Counted from the first letter of the stretch, positions 1 through 7,826 are shown. The stretch: DNA of 64,000 nt from Synechococcales cyanobacterium GL140_1_metabinner_5_sub (GCA_025359065.1 JANYHM010000008.1:1-64000), one strand, 5' to 3'. Notes: generated from the sequence alone by a model not told the origin. Made by a program: numbers and translations.

Positions 1-2
1 TC

Positions 3-587
3 CTCCAGCAAGATTGTTCGGTTCAAGCTGGAACGCGCAATTTAATGACGCATTCTATGGTGTCAGCGATCGCGCTGGATGCTCGGATGATGAAGATTTC
101 TAGCTCTTTTTTAGGATGCAATGCCACGCCATTTCGAGCGATATTATTTGAGAAGTCAGCAAAGACGAATTGGCTAGTATCTTGGCATCAGGATACTGTC
201 TTGCCACTGAAGCAGTTTAATTCATCACTAGAGTGGGGGCCTTGGTCGGAGAAAGCGGGCATTCTTTATGCGCAGGCTCCTTCCTGGGCATTACAGCGAG
301 TGGTAGCACTTCGACTGCATCTAGACAATACGACACAGGAAAATGGGGCTTTGCGAGTCATTTCTGGCTCCCATGAATCTGGAGTTTTGAGCCATGAGGC
401 AATTGTGGAGATGACGAAGTTGGGTGAAGCCGTTACCTGTGAAGTTAAAGCAGGTGGGGTGATGGCGATGAGTCCATTATTGATTCATGCCTCATCAAAA
501 ATGATTGTGGATCAACCGAGAAGAGTTTTGCACATTGAGTATGCTGATAGTTTGGAGTTTAAAAGTATCCAGCTTGCCGTTGCTTAA
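3..587 (+). CDS. Phytanoyl-CoA dioxygenase (PhyH) family protein, 5' end outside window
   Basis: Probable Fe(II)/2-oxoglutarate-dependent oxygenase. The frame is open to the left edge without a stop, and the codons before the first ATG (position 45) read AGTRNL, a typical PhyH stretch, so the true start lies off the window. Iron ligands are visible: the HxD pair in SWHQDT and a distal His in LLIHASSK, followed by the Arg-rich QPRRVLHIEY that would hold 2-oxoglutarate. The core GALRVISGSHESG is also family-typical. The substrate cannot be told from sequence. A 360-bp spacer separates it from the broken rtcB gene downstream. The family call is firm; the function is open. Confidence 0.8.
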   Translation, partial: LQQDCSVQAGTRNLMTHSMVSAIALDARMMKISSSFLGCNATPFRAILFEKSAKTNWLVSWHQDTVLPLKQFNSSLEWGPWSEKAGILYAQAPSWALQRVVALRLHLDNTTQENGALRVISGSHESGVLSHEAIVEMTKLGEAVTCEVKAGGVMAMSPLLIHASSKMIVDQPRRVLHIEYADSLEFKSIQLAVA

Positions 588-947
588 CAATTTCGTTGCT
601 ACGAGCTGGCGAGAATTGATCCATAATAGCGAAACGTGGCTCACAGCCTCAGAACAAAAATGTTAGACCGCTTTGATTTCCCTCTCTAAGTCTCAGCACT
701 CTTAGCTAATACCCAGAAGACAGCGATCGCTCCTCCAAGCTAAAATAAAGTAGTACAAGTCGCAGCAAGATTTGACCTTGACTTTTCTCAAAAGACTGTG
801 CTAAAAGAGAGTTATATATGCCTCTGCTAGGCTATTCTTCCACAGCATCTCTGATCTCTATGAGTTGTGTGCAAACCTTTGACTGCGGCTGCTGAAACCG
901 AGTCAACCTCTCTTCAAAACACCATAATTTGGTTTTGACTAGCAAAT
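588..947. other. Gene-free spacer of 360 bp
   Basis: No open frame with family resemblance on either strand. It contains one HIP1 octamer (GCGATCGC, near 723). I see no terminator-like hairpin with a T run and no recognisable promoter. Confidence 0.5.
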
Positions 948-1903
948 ATGCAGCCGAAAAATATTTTGCGGCTTCTGCGAGCTTTGGCTCGGCAGGGGCT
1001 TGATGTGCAATATGATAACCAATCCTACAAAGTGCGTTGGTCTAATGCCGATGATGCACCGATCGCGGAAGTGCTTTTACCTGAACACTTCCCCGTAGAA
1101 GCCAAGGCATTCAAACAGTTAGCCAACTTGGCAATGGCCAAGCATCCTGCGGGCGGTCAGGTTTGTCGAGTCTGTGCTACCCCAGATTTTCATCCAGGTG
1201 ATGCAGGGGTGGCGATCGGCTCCATCATTGAAATGGCCAACCAAGTCATTCCGGCAGCCGTAGGTTCTGATATCAACTGTGGAATGCGTCTTCATGTGGC
1301 TGATCTTTCCGTGGAACAGTTTCTGAGTCAGCGTGATCGTTTTGTAGAGCTAATGAAGGGTGATTACTTCTTTGGTAAGCGGGATGTCACTATGACCGCA
1401 CCAGCAATGGCAGCCATGTTTCAACATGGAGTTGTAGGCTGGTTAGATGCTATGCTTTCTCAACCTACTGGAAGCATTATCCAATCAGATATAGACCAGC
1501 TCGCCTCAGAAGTCGATCGGATTTTTCTGGGGGGATCAGGGCTGGGTGACGCGCAAGGGAGCCTGTCCAGCTCATGAGGGGTCAGCCGGTGATTATCCCC
1601 GGTTCTATGGGTGCGCCTTCTTATCTATTAGTGGGGTTAGGTAATGAAGACTGGTGTTGTTCGGCTTCTCATGGGGCAGGGCGATCGAGGTCGCGTTTTG
1701 ATCTGAGCCGCCGGGGTAATCAGGAGAGTGAGGCAGAACTGGGGTTGACTGGTGTTGATTGTGTTACTTTGCGAGAGGAGCGGCGCATTGAGGAAGCCCC
1801 TGCGGCCTACAAGCCGATTGCACCAGTCATTGATGCCCAGGTGTCAGCGGGGTTGGTGCAAGTGGTAGCGCGGATGCGCCCGATTTTGACTTTTAAGGCG
1901 TGA
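948..1903 (+). pseudogene. rtcB: RtcB-family RNA ligase pseudogene (central deletion plus frameshift)
   Basis: RtcB joins 2',3'-cyclic phosphate and 5'-OH RNA ends using Mn and GTP. The first frame (948 to about 1540) gives an intact N-terminal part, including the metal-binding GSDINCGMR. It then breaks off after FLGGSGLG. A second frame from 1543 resumes far downstream in the family (WVTRKGACPAHEG). At the G run 1578-1581 one extra base moves the reading to a third frame, which continues as GQPVIIPGSMGAPSYLL, CSASHGAGRSRSRF (the catalytic-His region) and the C-terminal EEAPAAYKPI and MRPILTFKA. The central part with the GNHF-type metal site is absent. About 320 codons remain, against roughly 400-480 in the family. 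It cannot make an active ligase. Confidence 0.85.
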
Positions 1904-1997
1904 GTCAGGATTGTATTTGAATTGACACATCCAGAGCTGAGCGGTACTCATGGGGAAACGGCTATAGTGATCAGTATCTTGTGCAACATGGGGATTG

Positions 1998-2126
1998 TTA
2001 GATATGTTGGATGTTTTGGTTCTGCATAAATTCAATCCACTTGTCCACCTGCTCCGTACCATATCCTGGTCGAGCAGAGCCAAATACAATGGGTTCATTC
2101 TCTGAAGCTGGAGCAAATTTATACAT
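1998..2126 (-). pseudogene. N-terminal stub of a cyanobacterial protein-phosphatase-like gene
   Basis: A 42-residue frame starting MYKFAPASEN and continuing FGSARPGYGTEQVDKWIEFM resembles the beginning of the small dual-specificity/tyrosine-phosphatase-like proteins of cyanobacteria, as I remember them. It then stops, and no catalytic CX5R motif follows in any frame. It lies just downstream of the transposase relic on the same strand, so it looks like a piece left by a deletion next to an insertion sequence. The family is recognised from memory and is only moderately sure. Confidence 0.45.
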
Positions 2127-2148
2127 ATTCAGAAACAACAGAAGATCA

Positions 2149-2250
2149 TCAAACAAATTGTTTACGGCATTGCTTGCAGATGTAGCATTGCTTGCCGCGC
2201 CGGTAGCCATTTTTGGAAAGATTGATCGATCGGCAGTGAGGGCATTTCAT
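2149..2250 (-). mobile_element. 5' remnant of an IS1-type transposase gene (InsA-like zinc finger)
   Basis: The last 33 codons of the TetR reading frame are MKCPHCRSINLSKNG, then GKQCYICKQCRKQFV. This is the N-terminal CxxC...CxxC zinc finger of IS1-family InsA-like transposases. Nothing of the catalytic part follows; the sequence passes straight into the phosphatase-like stub. I could not identify inverted-repeat ends or a target duplication. It is best read as a deleted insertion whose start is fused to the host gene. Confidence 0.65.
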
Positions 2251-2904
2251 TACTTTCATTACATTTGATCCTAAATCATCACCTACATAGGGTGCCAGAT
2301 AGGACACAATCAAATCCTCGGTCTGCTGGGTTAATTGGGCGACATGATTCAGGTCAGCGCTTCTGAGAATTTGCAAAGTCAGTGCATTACTGCTGTGTAC
2401 ACATACCTCTGCCAGTAATTGAGTGTTAGTTAATTGCGGATTTCGCTGTTTGAGAATCGTTGCCATGAAATCGATCGCTTCTTGGGTAAAACTATCATCG
2501 ATCGATTGAAAAATTTCTCGGGACTCAAAAAATTGCACAAACACTACTCGGGAAACCGGGTCATCAAAAATATTGACCACCGACTGGACTAGTAAGTGAA
2601 TAGTAAACCGCAAAGATTGATGGGATAGATCAAGGCTGCCAGCTTGTGCCCACATCTGCTTAACTCGCTCCACATGGTACAGCTCCATTGCCTGGAAAAT
2701 CGCCGCTTTGTCTGGGAAAAACTGATACAGCGATCCGATCGCCGTCTCTGCTTGAACGGCAATCAATTGGGTGGTAGCAGCCGTATAGCCCACCCTTTCA
2801 AAAACTAAAGCTGCTGCTGCCAAGATTTTTTTAACTCGTTCTTTACCTCGTTGCTGTCGAGGCTGCCGACGCATGGTGCTTGACAAACATGAATCATCTT
2901 TCAT
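2149..2904 (-). CDS. TetR-family repressor, C-terminus replaced by a transposase zinc finger
   Basis: The N-terminal helix-turn-helix is clear (residues about 20-65: ILAAAALVFERVGYTAATTQ, then GSLYQFFPDKAAIF). The ligand-binding domain runs to about residue 210 (LIVSYLAPYV). The frame does not stop there but continues through GSNVMKV into 33 residues of an IS1-type zinc finger, so the 251-residue product is a chimaera. Start: ATG 2904 leaves 53 bp to the divergent Rieske gene; ATG 2874 (MRRQPRQQRG) is an alternative. Neither has a strong ribosome site. It probably represses itself and the Rieske oxygenase through the repeats between them. Whether the extra finger changes stability or binding is unknown. 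Confidence 0.85.
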   Translation of the reverse strand: MKDDSCLSSTMRRQPRQQRGKERVKKILAAAALVFERVGYTAATTQLIAVQAETAIGSLYQFFPDKAAIFQAMELYHVERVKQMWAQAGSLDLSHQSLRFTIHLLVQSVVNIFDDPVSRVVFVQFFESREIFQSIDDSFTQEAIDFMATILKQRNPQLTNTQLLAEVCVHSSNALTLQILRSADLNHVAQLTQQTEDLIVSYLAPYVGDDLGSNVMKVMKCPHCRSINLSKNGYRRGKQCYICKQCRKQFV

Positions 2905-2940
2905 ATATTAGAAAATACGATCAATCTTTCGTATATTTTA
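2893..2940. promoter_or_regulatory. Probable TetR operator/divergent promoter region
   Basis: Two copies of ATC(A)TCTTTC.TATATT lie in direct order at about 2893-2910 and 2920-2938. The second half also forms an imperfect palindrome, AAAATACGA (2912-2920) against TCGTATATTTT (2929-2939). The AT-rich block sits between the divergent tetR and Rieske oxygenase genes, the usual place for a TetR operator overlapping both promoters. The first repeat overlaps the first tetR codons if ATG 2904 is used. Confidence 0.5.
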
Positions 2941-2957
2941 CTCTGGGAGAGAATACG

Positions 2958-3938
2958 ATGTCGTCTATGTTACCTGGTGCTCCTTGGTTGTTAGCTCATC
3001 GATCGATGATAAAAACTAATCAACCTTGCAAAATTTCCTTACAGGGTAATGATTTTGTTTTGTGGGTAGATGCCGCCGGTGAAATCCAAGCTCTGCCCAA
3101 TGCCTGTCCCCATATGGGTGCGATGCTGTCAGCCGGTTGGTGTAAGCAAGGTAAAGTGGTTTGTCCTTTTCATGCTCTCCAGTTTGACGGAGCGGGCTGC
3201 ACTGTTTTACCAGGTTCTGGTCAGCAGACATTGCCTTTACTTCAACCTCTAAAATTAATCATCCAAAACGATTTTATTTGGTCTTATGGTCAGCACGAAC
3301 CAGTTATGCCTATTCCCAGTATTTTAAATGAAATAGCCAGCGACTATAAATTTATTGGAATGACTGGTGAATATAATGTCCAGACCGATTTGTTATCAAT
3401 GCTATTGAATATGCATGACTACAATCACCAAAATGGCACCCATCGGCCACTATTTGAGATTGAAGAAGTATTGTTCGATCGCTTTGTCGATGAAGGCTAT
3501 CATTCTGATGCCTATTATCGAATGCCCAGAGCACAGACCAGTCTGAGCGATCTTTTCAGAAATCCAGCTCTGCTGGCCATGCCCAAAACATTGACAGCCC
3601 ATCTGGAAAACTTCTTTCCGGCTCTAGTGATTTTTCATGGCACTACTTTTTTCGGCAAATTCAAGCAGTGTCATATTTTTGTCCCAGAGTCAGAAGCCCA
3701 TACTCGTACTTATGTGTTAGTCTTTGGGCAAACTAATAGTTTTATTGGCAAAATTGCTTTACGGGCATTGCGATCGAACATGCTGCAATTGGTGGATCAA
3801 GTCGTGCAGCAAGATGCCGACATTTTACACAAGATCTACCCAGGGACTCCCCAAAAAATCAAACTTAATAATGAGGTCGGCATGGATTGGGTACATCGTA
3901 ATTTTGAGCATTTCCCTCAGATAGTTATCCCCAAATAA
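2958..3938 (+). CDS. Rieske [2Fe-2S] non-haem iron oxygenase, alpha-subunit-like
   Basis: A 326-residue single-component-type Rieske oxygenase. The Rieske centre is complete: CPHMG (C-x-H) and CPFHAL (C-xx-H), about residues 49-76. The C-terminal catalytic half has LLNMHDYNHQNGTH, in the place of the mononuclear-iron His ligands. ATG 2958 is preferred over an upstream in-frame ATG because it is preceded by GGGAGAG about eight bases away and gives the usual family start. The divergent tetR gene probably controls it. Reductase and ferredoxin partners are not next to it. The substrate is unknown; pigments, lipids or aromatics are all possible for this broad family. Confidence 0.85.
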   Translation: MSSMLPGAPWLLAHRSMIKTNQPCKISLQGNDFVLWVDAAGEIQALPNACPHMGAMLSAGWCKQGKVVCPFHALQFDGAGCTVLPGSGQQTLPLLQPLKLIIQNDFIWSYGQHEPVMPIPSILNEIASDYKFIGMTGEYNVQTDLLSMLLNMHDYNHQNGTHRPLFEIEEVLFDRFVDEGYHSDAYYRMPRAQTSLSDLFRNPALLAMPKTLTAHLENFFPALVIFHGTTFFGKFKQCHIFVPESEAHTRTYVLVFGQTNSFIGKIALRALRSNMLQLVDQVVQQDADILHKIYPGTPQKIKLNNEVGMDWVHRNFEHFPQIVIPK

Positions 3939-4038
3939 CGAGACAGAAATTTGTTAACTGACTTAATTCGTGAATTTTCACTGATTAAGATATACTCATG
4001 GCATAATGATTGACGGAAATTGTAGCAGGAAACCGTCA

Positions 4039-4602
4039 ATGGTTCATACCCCTACTAGACAAATCACTTTAGAGCAGTTTTTGGCATTACCCGAGACTAA
4101 GCCAGCTAGTGAGTATATTGATGGTCAAATTATCCAGAAACCCATGCCTCAAGGTCATCATAGTGTGATTCAGAGTGAGCTATTAACTGAGCTGACTCTG
4201 GTTTTGAAGCGTCAGGGTATTGCGGTGCCTTTCAGCGAGCTGCGCTGTACTTTTGGGGGTCGATCGATTGTGCCAGATATCGCGGTGTTTGAGAATTTGC
4301 GAGTGCCGACGAATGCTGGGGAAATAGAAAATGTGTTTATGATTGCTCCAGATTGGACAATTGAAGTTTTGTCACCGGGGCAGAGTGCTAACAAAGTTTT
4401 GAAAAATATTAATCACTGCTTGGCACATGGGGCACAGATGGGTTGGTTGATTGATCCGAGTGATCGATCGGTAGTAATTAGTGGTTCGGGGTATAGCGCG
4501 GAAGTAGTCGATGAGCCGCTGGCTATTTTGCCGGTGCCAAATTTTGCTAAATCCTTGCAGCTATCGATCGAACAAATGTTTAGCTGGTTGAATCTAGCGT
4601 AG
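4039..4602 (+). CDS. Uma2-family (DUF820) endonuclease-like protein
   Basis: A protein of about 187 residues with the standard Uma2/DUF820 order: QITLEQFLALPETKPASEYI, then a middle RSIVPDIAVF and IEVLSPGQS, which correspond to the restriction-endonuclease-like core (acidic residue in VPD, Glu in IEV). These genes are numerous in cyanobacteria and their role is not established. An in-frame ATG at 4006 would add 11 residues, but the family start fits ATG 4039. An 8-bp inverted repeat (4009-4016 and 4033-4040) surrounds this start and could mask it in the RNA. The next gene begins 4 bp after its stop, so the two are probably cotranscribed. Confidence 0.8.
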   Translation: MVHTPTRQITLEQFLALPETKPASEYIDGQIIQKPMPQGHHSVIQSELLTELTLVLKRQGIAVPFSELRCTFGGRSIVPDIAVFENLRVPTNAGEIENVFMIAPDWTIEVLSPGQSANKVLKNINHCLAHGAQMGWLIDPSDRSVVISGSGYSAEVVDEPLAILPVPNFAKSLQLSIEQMFSWLNLA

Positions 4603-4606
4603 ATTA

Positions 4607-5158
4607 ATGAAATATCTATACACGATCGATAACTCTGACCATACCAAAACTGATGGCTCGATCGCCTCAGAGCTAGATGAATACATTACCATTGCTGGTA
4701 TCCGAGAAATTTATCGGTCGGCGATCGAGCAATATCCTGAAGAATGCTGTGGCTTGATTTTGCAGCAGGGAATTTGTCCCTGCCCAAATATCCAAAACCA
4801 ACTACATCAATTAGACCCTAGCAACTACCCCCGCACTGCCGCTAACGCTTTTACCTTCGCCGCTGCGGATGCTCTATTTTTGAGCCGTAACATTAATTCT
4901 ACTAATCCTGTAAAGATTATTTATCACTCCCATCCAGATGTCGGAGCCTACTTCAGTTATACTGACAAAACCAGCGCTCTGTATGAAGGCCAGCCCATTT
5001 ATCCAGTTGATCATTTAGTAATTGGTGTGCAAAATGGTAGCGTGATCTGTGCCAAAATCTTTAGATTTATTGGAACCGAGTATACTTTAGTAGCTATTAT
5101 CCCTGGCAGTAACGACAAGATTTTTGATCAGCTTATCAAAGGCGACTATAATGATTAA
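4607..5158 (+). CDS. JAB/JAMM-type metallopeptidase (M67 family)
   Basis: A 183-residue protein with an intact JAMM zinc site: the upstream Glu in YPEECCGLIL and HSHPDVGAYFSYTD (HxHP, then Ser and Asp). JAB proteases of this bacterial type cleave after Gly-Gly-like tails or work in sulfur-carrier and ubiquitin-like pathways. No E1-like or ubiquitin-like gene is adjacent here, so the substrate is open. It follows the Uma2 gene by 4 bp and precedes ycf46 by 45 bp, all on the same strand. The first 30 residues lack family similarity. Confidence 0.85.
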   Translation: MKYLYTIDNSDHTKTDGSIASELDEYITIAGIREIYRSAIEQYPEECCGLILQQGICPCPNIQNQLHQLDPSNYPRTAANAFTFAAADALFLSRNINSTNPVKIIYHSHPDVGAYFSYTDKTSALYEGQPIYPVDHLVIGVQNGSVICAKIFRFIGTEYTLVAIIPGSNDKIFDQLIKGDYND

Positions 5159-5203
5159 CTGCTTTAAGATAGATGCAGCGCCTTTTATCTGTCAAAAATC
5201 TCT

Positions 5204-6706
5204 ATGGCCTTTGGTACCGATCTCGCCCTGCTCATTCGCGCCCGCTACTCCTTGATCTATATTCCCACGATCGAAGAAGAGCGAGTAGAAAAATCGATCG
5301 AGCAAGTGGCCAAACAGCTAGAAAACCGTCCGGTATACATCTGGGACTTTGTAGATGGCTACCAAGGCAACCCCAACGATCAAGGATTTGGCCGACGAAA
5401 TCCTTTGCAAGCCCTAGAATTTATCGACAAACTATCCCCCAACGAACCCGGTATCTTTATTCTGCGAGACTATCATCGCTTTTTAGAAGACGTATCCGTT
5501 GCCCGGAAGCTGCGTAACCTGGGGCGTAAGTTTAAAGCCGAACCCAAAAACCTGATCATCCTTGCCCCCCAAATCAGCATCCCCAACGACCTCAGCGAAG
5601 CCATCACCATCTTAGAATTTCCTTTACCCAACGCCGAAGAAATCCGCAGCGAAATCGCCAAACTCCTGCAAGCCACCCAGCAAAACCTAGCCAGCCCAGA
5701 TCTTGATGACATCGTGCGCGCCAGCCAAGGTTTATCGCTCGATCGAGTGCGCAGAGTACTAGGCCGCGCGATCGCCGAACATCAATCGATCGAACCCGCC
5801 GACGTAGAGTCGATCCTAGAAGAAAAACGCCAAACCATTCGTCAAACCCAAATCTTAGACTTCTACCCTACCAGCGCCCAAATGGCAGACATCGGTGGCC
5901 TAGACAACCTCAAAGAATGGCTAGTCCGTCGGGGTGGCTCCTTCTCTGATAAAGCCCGTCAATATGGCTTACCCCATCCCCGTGGTCTATTACTTGTGGG
6001 CATTCAAGGTACTGGTAAATCTTTGACTGCCAAGGCGATCGCCCACCATTGGCACCTGCCATTACTCAGACTCGATGTCGGTCGTCTGTTTGCCGGACTA
6101 GTCGGCGAATCAGAATCGCGCACTCGCCAAATGATCCAGCTCGCCGAAGCCCTGTCACCCTGCATTCTCTGGATCGACGAAATCGATAAAGCCTTTGGCG
6201 GACTGGATAGCAAAGGTGATGCAGGCACCACCAGTCGAGTTTTTAGCACCGTTGTTACCTGGCTAGCCGAAAAAACCTCTGCGGTGTTTGTGGTGGCCAC
6301 CGCCAACAATGTCCAAGCTCTGCCTCCAGAAATTTTGCGCAAGGGGCGGTTTGATGAAATCTTTTTTGTTGGTTTACCCAGTCAGAATGAACGCCGATCG
6401 ATCTTTGCGGTACATTTACAAAAAGTGCGGGCGCAGAGCTTACGAGACTTTGACCTCGATCGACTAGCTGCCGAAACCCCTAGCTTTTCTGGAGCAGAAA
6501 TCGAACAAATTTTAGTTGAAGCCATGCATATTGGCTTTAGTCAGAACCGGGACTTTACCACAAATGATATTCTGGAAGCTGCTAGTCAAACTATCCCTCT
6601 AGCAGTCACCGCCCAAGAGCAAATTAACGCTTTGCAAGAATGGGCAAACTCAGGCCGTGCAAGGCTGGCATCTCGTCAAGGCAATATTTTAGGCAACGAC
6701 CAATGA
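5204..6706 (+). CDS. ycf46: Ycf46-type AAA ATPase
   Basis: A 500-residue cyanobacterial/plastid AAA protein. The N-terminal domain begins FGTDLALLIRARYSLIYIPT, typical of Ycf46. The AAA domain has Walker A GIQGTGKS (near 266), Walker B ILWIDEID (near 321) and the arginine-finger/sensor segment ILRKGRFDEIFFVGLPS. The homologue in Synechocystis (slr0374) has been linked to regulation of inorganic-carbon use. The stop overlaps the ATG of the next gene (ATGA at 6703-6706), indicating translational coupling with the SH3 membrane protein. Confidence 0.92.
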   Translation: MAFGTDLALLIRARYSLIYIPTIEEERVEKSIEQVAKQLENRPVYIWDFVDGYQGNPNDQGFGRRNPLQALEFIDKLSPNEPGIFILRDYHRFLEDVSVARKLRNLGRKFKAEPKNLIILAPQISIPNDLSEAITILEFPLPNAEEIRSEIAKLLQATQQNLASPDLDDIVRASQGLSLDRVRRVLGRAIAEHQSIEPADVESILEEKRQTIRQTQILDFYPTSAQMADIGGLDNLKEWLVRRGGSFSDKARQYGLPHPRGLLLVGIQGTGKSLTAKAIAHHWHLPLLRLDVGRLFAGLVGESESRTRQMIQLAEALSPCILWIDEIDKAFGGLDSKGDAGTTSRVFSTVVTWLAEKTSAVFVVATANNVQALPPEILRKGRFDEIFFVGLPSQNERRSIFAVHLQKVRAQSLRDFDLDRLAAETPSFSGAEIEQILVEAMHIGFSQNRDFTTNDILEAASQTIPLAVTAQEQINALQEWANSGRARLASRQGNILGNDQ

Positions 6707-7152
6707 TTAACGTGATTAAATTTCTGCTCGGCGTGATACTAGGAATAGCTGCTTTAGGTGCCATGGCTGGTGCTGGAGGCTATTACTTTTTTACGACTAA
6801 CCTGAGTGTGCAGCCCAAGCGCCCGCAGTTTGCTGAAGAAAATAAACCTAAACCAAAACCCAAGCCGATCGCCACTCCGAAACCAACAGAATCAGAAAAA
6901 CCTGACCCTAAAAAAGAAGAAAAAGAATTACCTGTTGGGGCTTATGGTGCCACCGTAATTTGGGAGCAGGGTGTATCTCTACGTCAAGAAGCTGCCGATA
7001 GCAGTGCCAAAATTGGTGGCGTAGCCTTCAAAGAAAAAGTCACTGTAATGCAAGAAAATACCGAAAAAACCTGGGTACAGATTAGAAACAGTGATGGTAC
7101 TTTGGAAGGCTGGCTAAAAAGCGGCAACTTAGAGCGCGATCCAGGAAATTGA
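6703..7152 (+). CDS. SH3-domain protein with one membrane anchor
   Basis: A 149-residue protein: a hydrophobic N-terminal segment (residues about 3-30, GVILGIAALGAMAGAGGYYF), a Pro/Lys-rich linker (KPKPKPKPIATPKP...), and a C-terminal bacterial SH3 domain (VSLRQEAADSSAKIGGVAF ... TWVQIRNSDGTLEGWLKSGN). It is probably anchored in the inner membrane, with the SH3 domain in the periplasm binding peptidoglycan or protein. ATG 6703 is chosen because it overlaps the ycf46 stop codon. A longer upstream frame would run inside ycf46 and is unlikely. Confidence 0.75.
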   Translation: MINVIKFLLGVILGIAALGAMAGAGGYYFFTTNLSVQPKRPQFAEENKPKPKPKPIATPKPTESEKPDPKKEEKELPVGAYGATVIWEQGVSLRQEAADSSAKIGGVAFKEKVTVMQENTEKTWVQIRNSDGTLEGWLKSGNLERDPGN

Positions 7153-7167
7153 AAAATTCATTTGGTT

Positions 7168-7226
7168 GAGCGGATTCGCGTAGCGTCTGCCTGCGCAGAA
7201 GCCAACAACAAGCGCGATCCGAGCGT
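7168..7226. repeat. Short dispersed repeat, MITE-like
   Basis: A GC-rich block between two convergent genes. Its outer ends GAGCGGATTCGCG and GCGCGATCCGAGC are imperfect inverted repeats. The centre holds TCTGC-CTGC-GCAGA, a perfect small hairpin. Its word TTCGCGTAGCGTCTGC matches, on the other strand, the element inside ftsQ at 40329-40356, which supports a repeat family rather than chance. Confidence 0.5.
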
Positions 7227-7264
7227 CTTCATCAGATAACGTCGAAATCATCTAGAACCTAGAT

Positions 7265-7281
7265 GGTGGACAGTGCCCACC
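7265..7281. repeat. Short palindrome GGTGG...CCACC between convergent genes
   Basis: GGTGG and CCACC flank ACAGTGC. GTGGGCA..CCACCCTAC words of this kind are scattered through many cyanobacterial genomes. It sits 26 bp past the furA stop on the minus strand, but no T run follows on either strand, so terminator activity is doubtful. Confidence 0.35.
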
Positions 7282-7306
7282 CTACAAGACTCTCATCAAT
7301 CTCACT

Positions 7307-7756
7307 TTAAACGATCGATCGCTGGCAGCGGGGGCAAATGGCATGAATACTCATTTGGCAATCTAGCAGATGGTAGCCTTCTTTTTGAGCAGTTTTATTG
7401 CCAATCTTAAGAATCGAATCATTTTTGAATTCGATCGTTTTATTGCAAGAAACACAAATTAAATGGTGATGATGGTGAGGAGCTGGACTATTGATTTCAT
7501 AATGTTTGTGTCCTTCAGCTAGCTCTAGCTCCCGCAAAATGCCCATGCGCGACATCATTTTTACGGTGCGGTAAATAGTCGAAAGGCTAATTTGATGGCC
7601 AGCAGTAGCCAAGACTCCCTGGAGATCTTCGGCGCTTAGGTGTTTGCCGCTTTCGAGATCTTGGAAAATCTTTAAGATTACTTCTCGCTGGGGTGTAAGC
7701 CGCCACCCTTTATCGTGCAGTTCGGCTTTGAGTGACTCGGCGGTGTACGTAGACAT
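7307..7756 (-). CDS. furA: Ferric uptake regulator FurA
   Basis: A 149-residue Fur protein closely matching the cyanobacterial FurA pattern. The winged-helix part has LKAELHDKGWRLTPQREVIL and LSTIYRTVKMM. The dimerisation part has APHHHHHLICVSCNKTIEF, with His ligands and the CxxC zinc site, and CPRCQ near the C-terminus gives the second CxxC. FurA represses iron-uptake genes when iron is plentiful and is also tied to oxidative stress and haem binding. I saw no classical Fur box in the 106 bp upstream. It is convergent with the SH3 gene and follows, on the same strand, two glycosyltransferase genes. Confidence 0.93.
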   Translation of the reverse strand: MSTYTAESLKAELHDKGWRLTPQREVILKIFQDLESGKHLSAEDLQGVLATAGHQISLSTIYRTVKMMSRMGILRELELAEGHKHYEINSPAPHHHHHLICVSCNKTIEFKNDSILKIGNKTAQKEGYHLLDCQMSIHAICPRCQRSIV

Positions 7757-7826
7757 ATCCAGCTACTGTGACATTGCTTAGGGTGAAATTGCTGCGGAGA
7801 GTATTGCCAATTCTTAGGTAGGCAAC

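Noticed and set aside
1844-2116. A 90-codon minus-strand frame overlapping the rtcB 3' end
   Set aside because: The part opposite rtcB is a shadow, and the rest crosses the phosphatase-like stub in the wrong frame.
4607-5158. A bacterial ubiquitin-like conjugation system around the JAB gene
   Set aside because: No E1-, E2- or ubiquitin-like gene lies within reach on either side.
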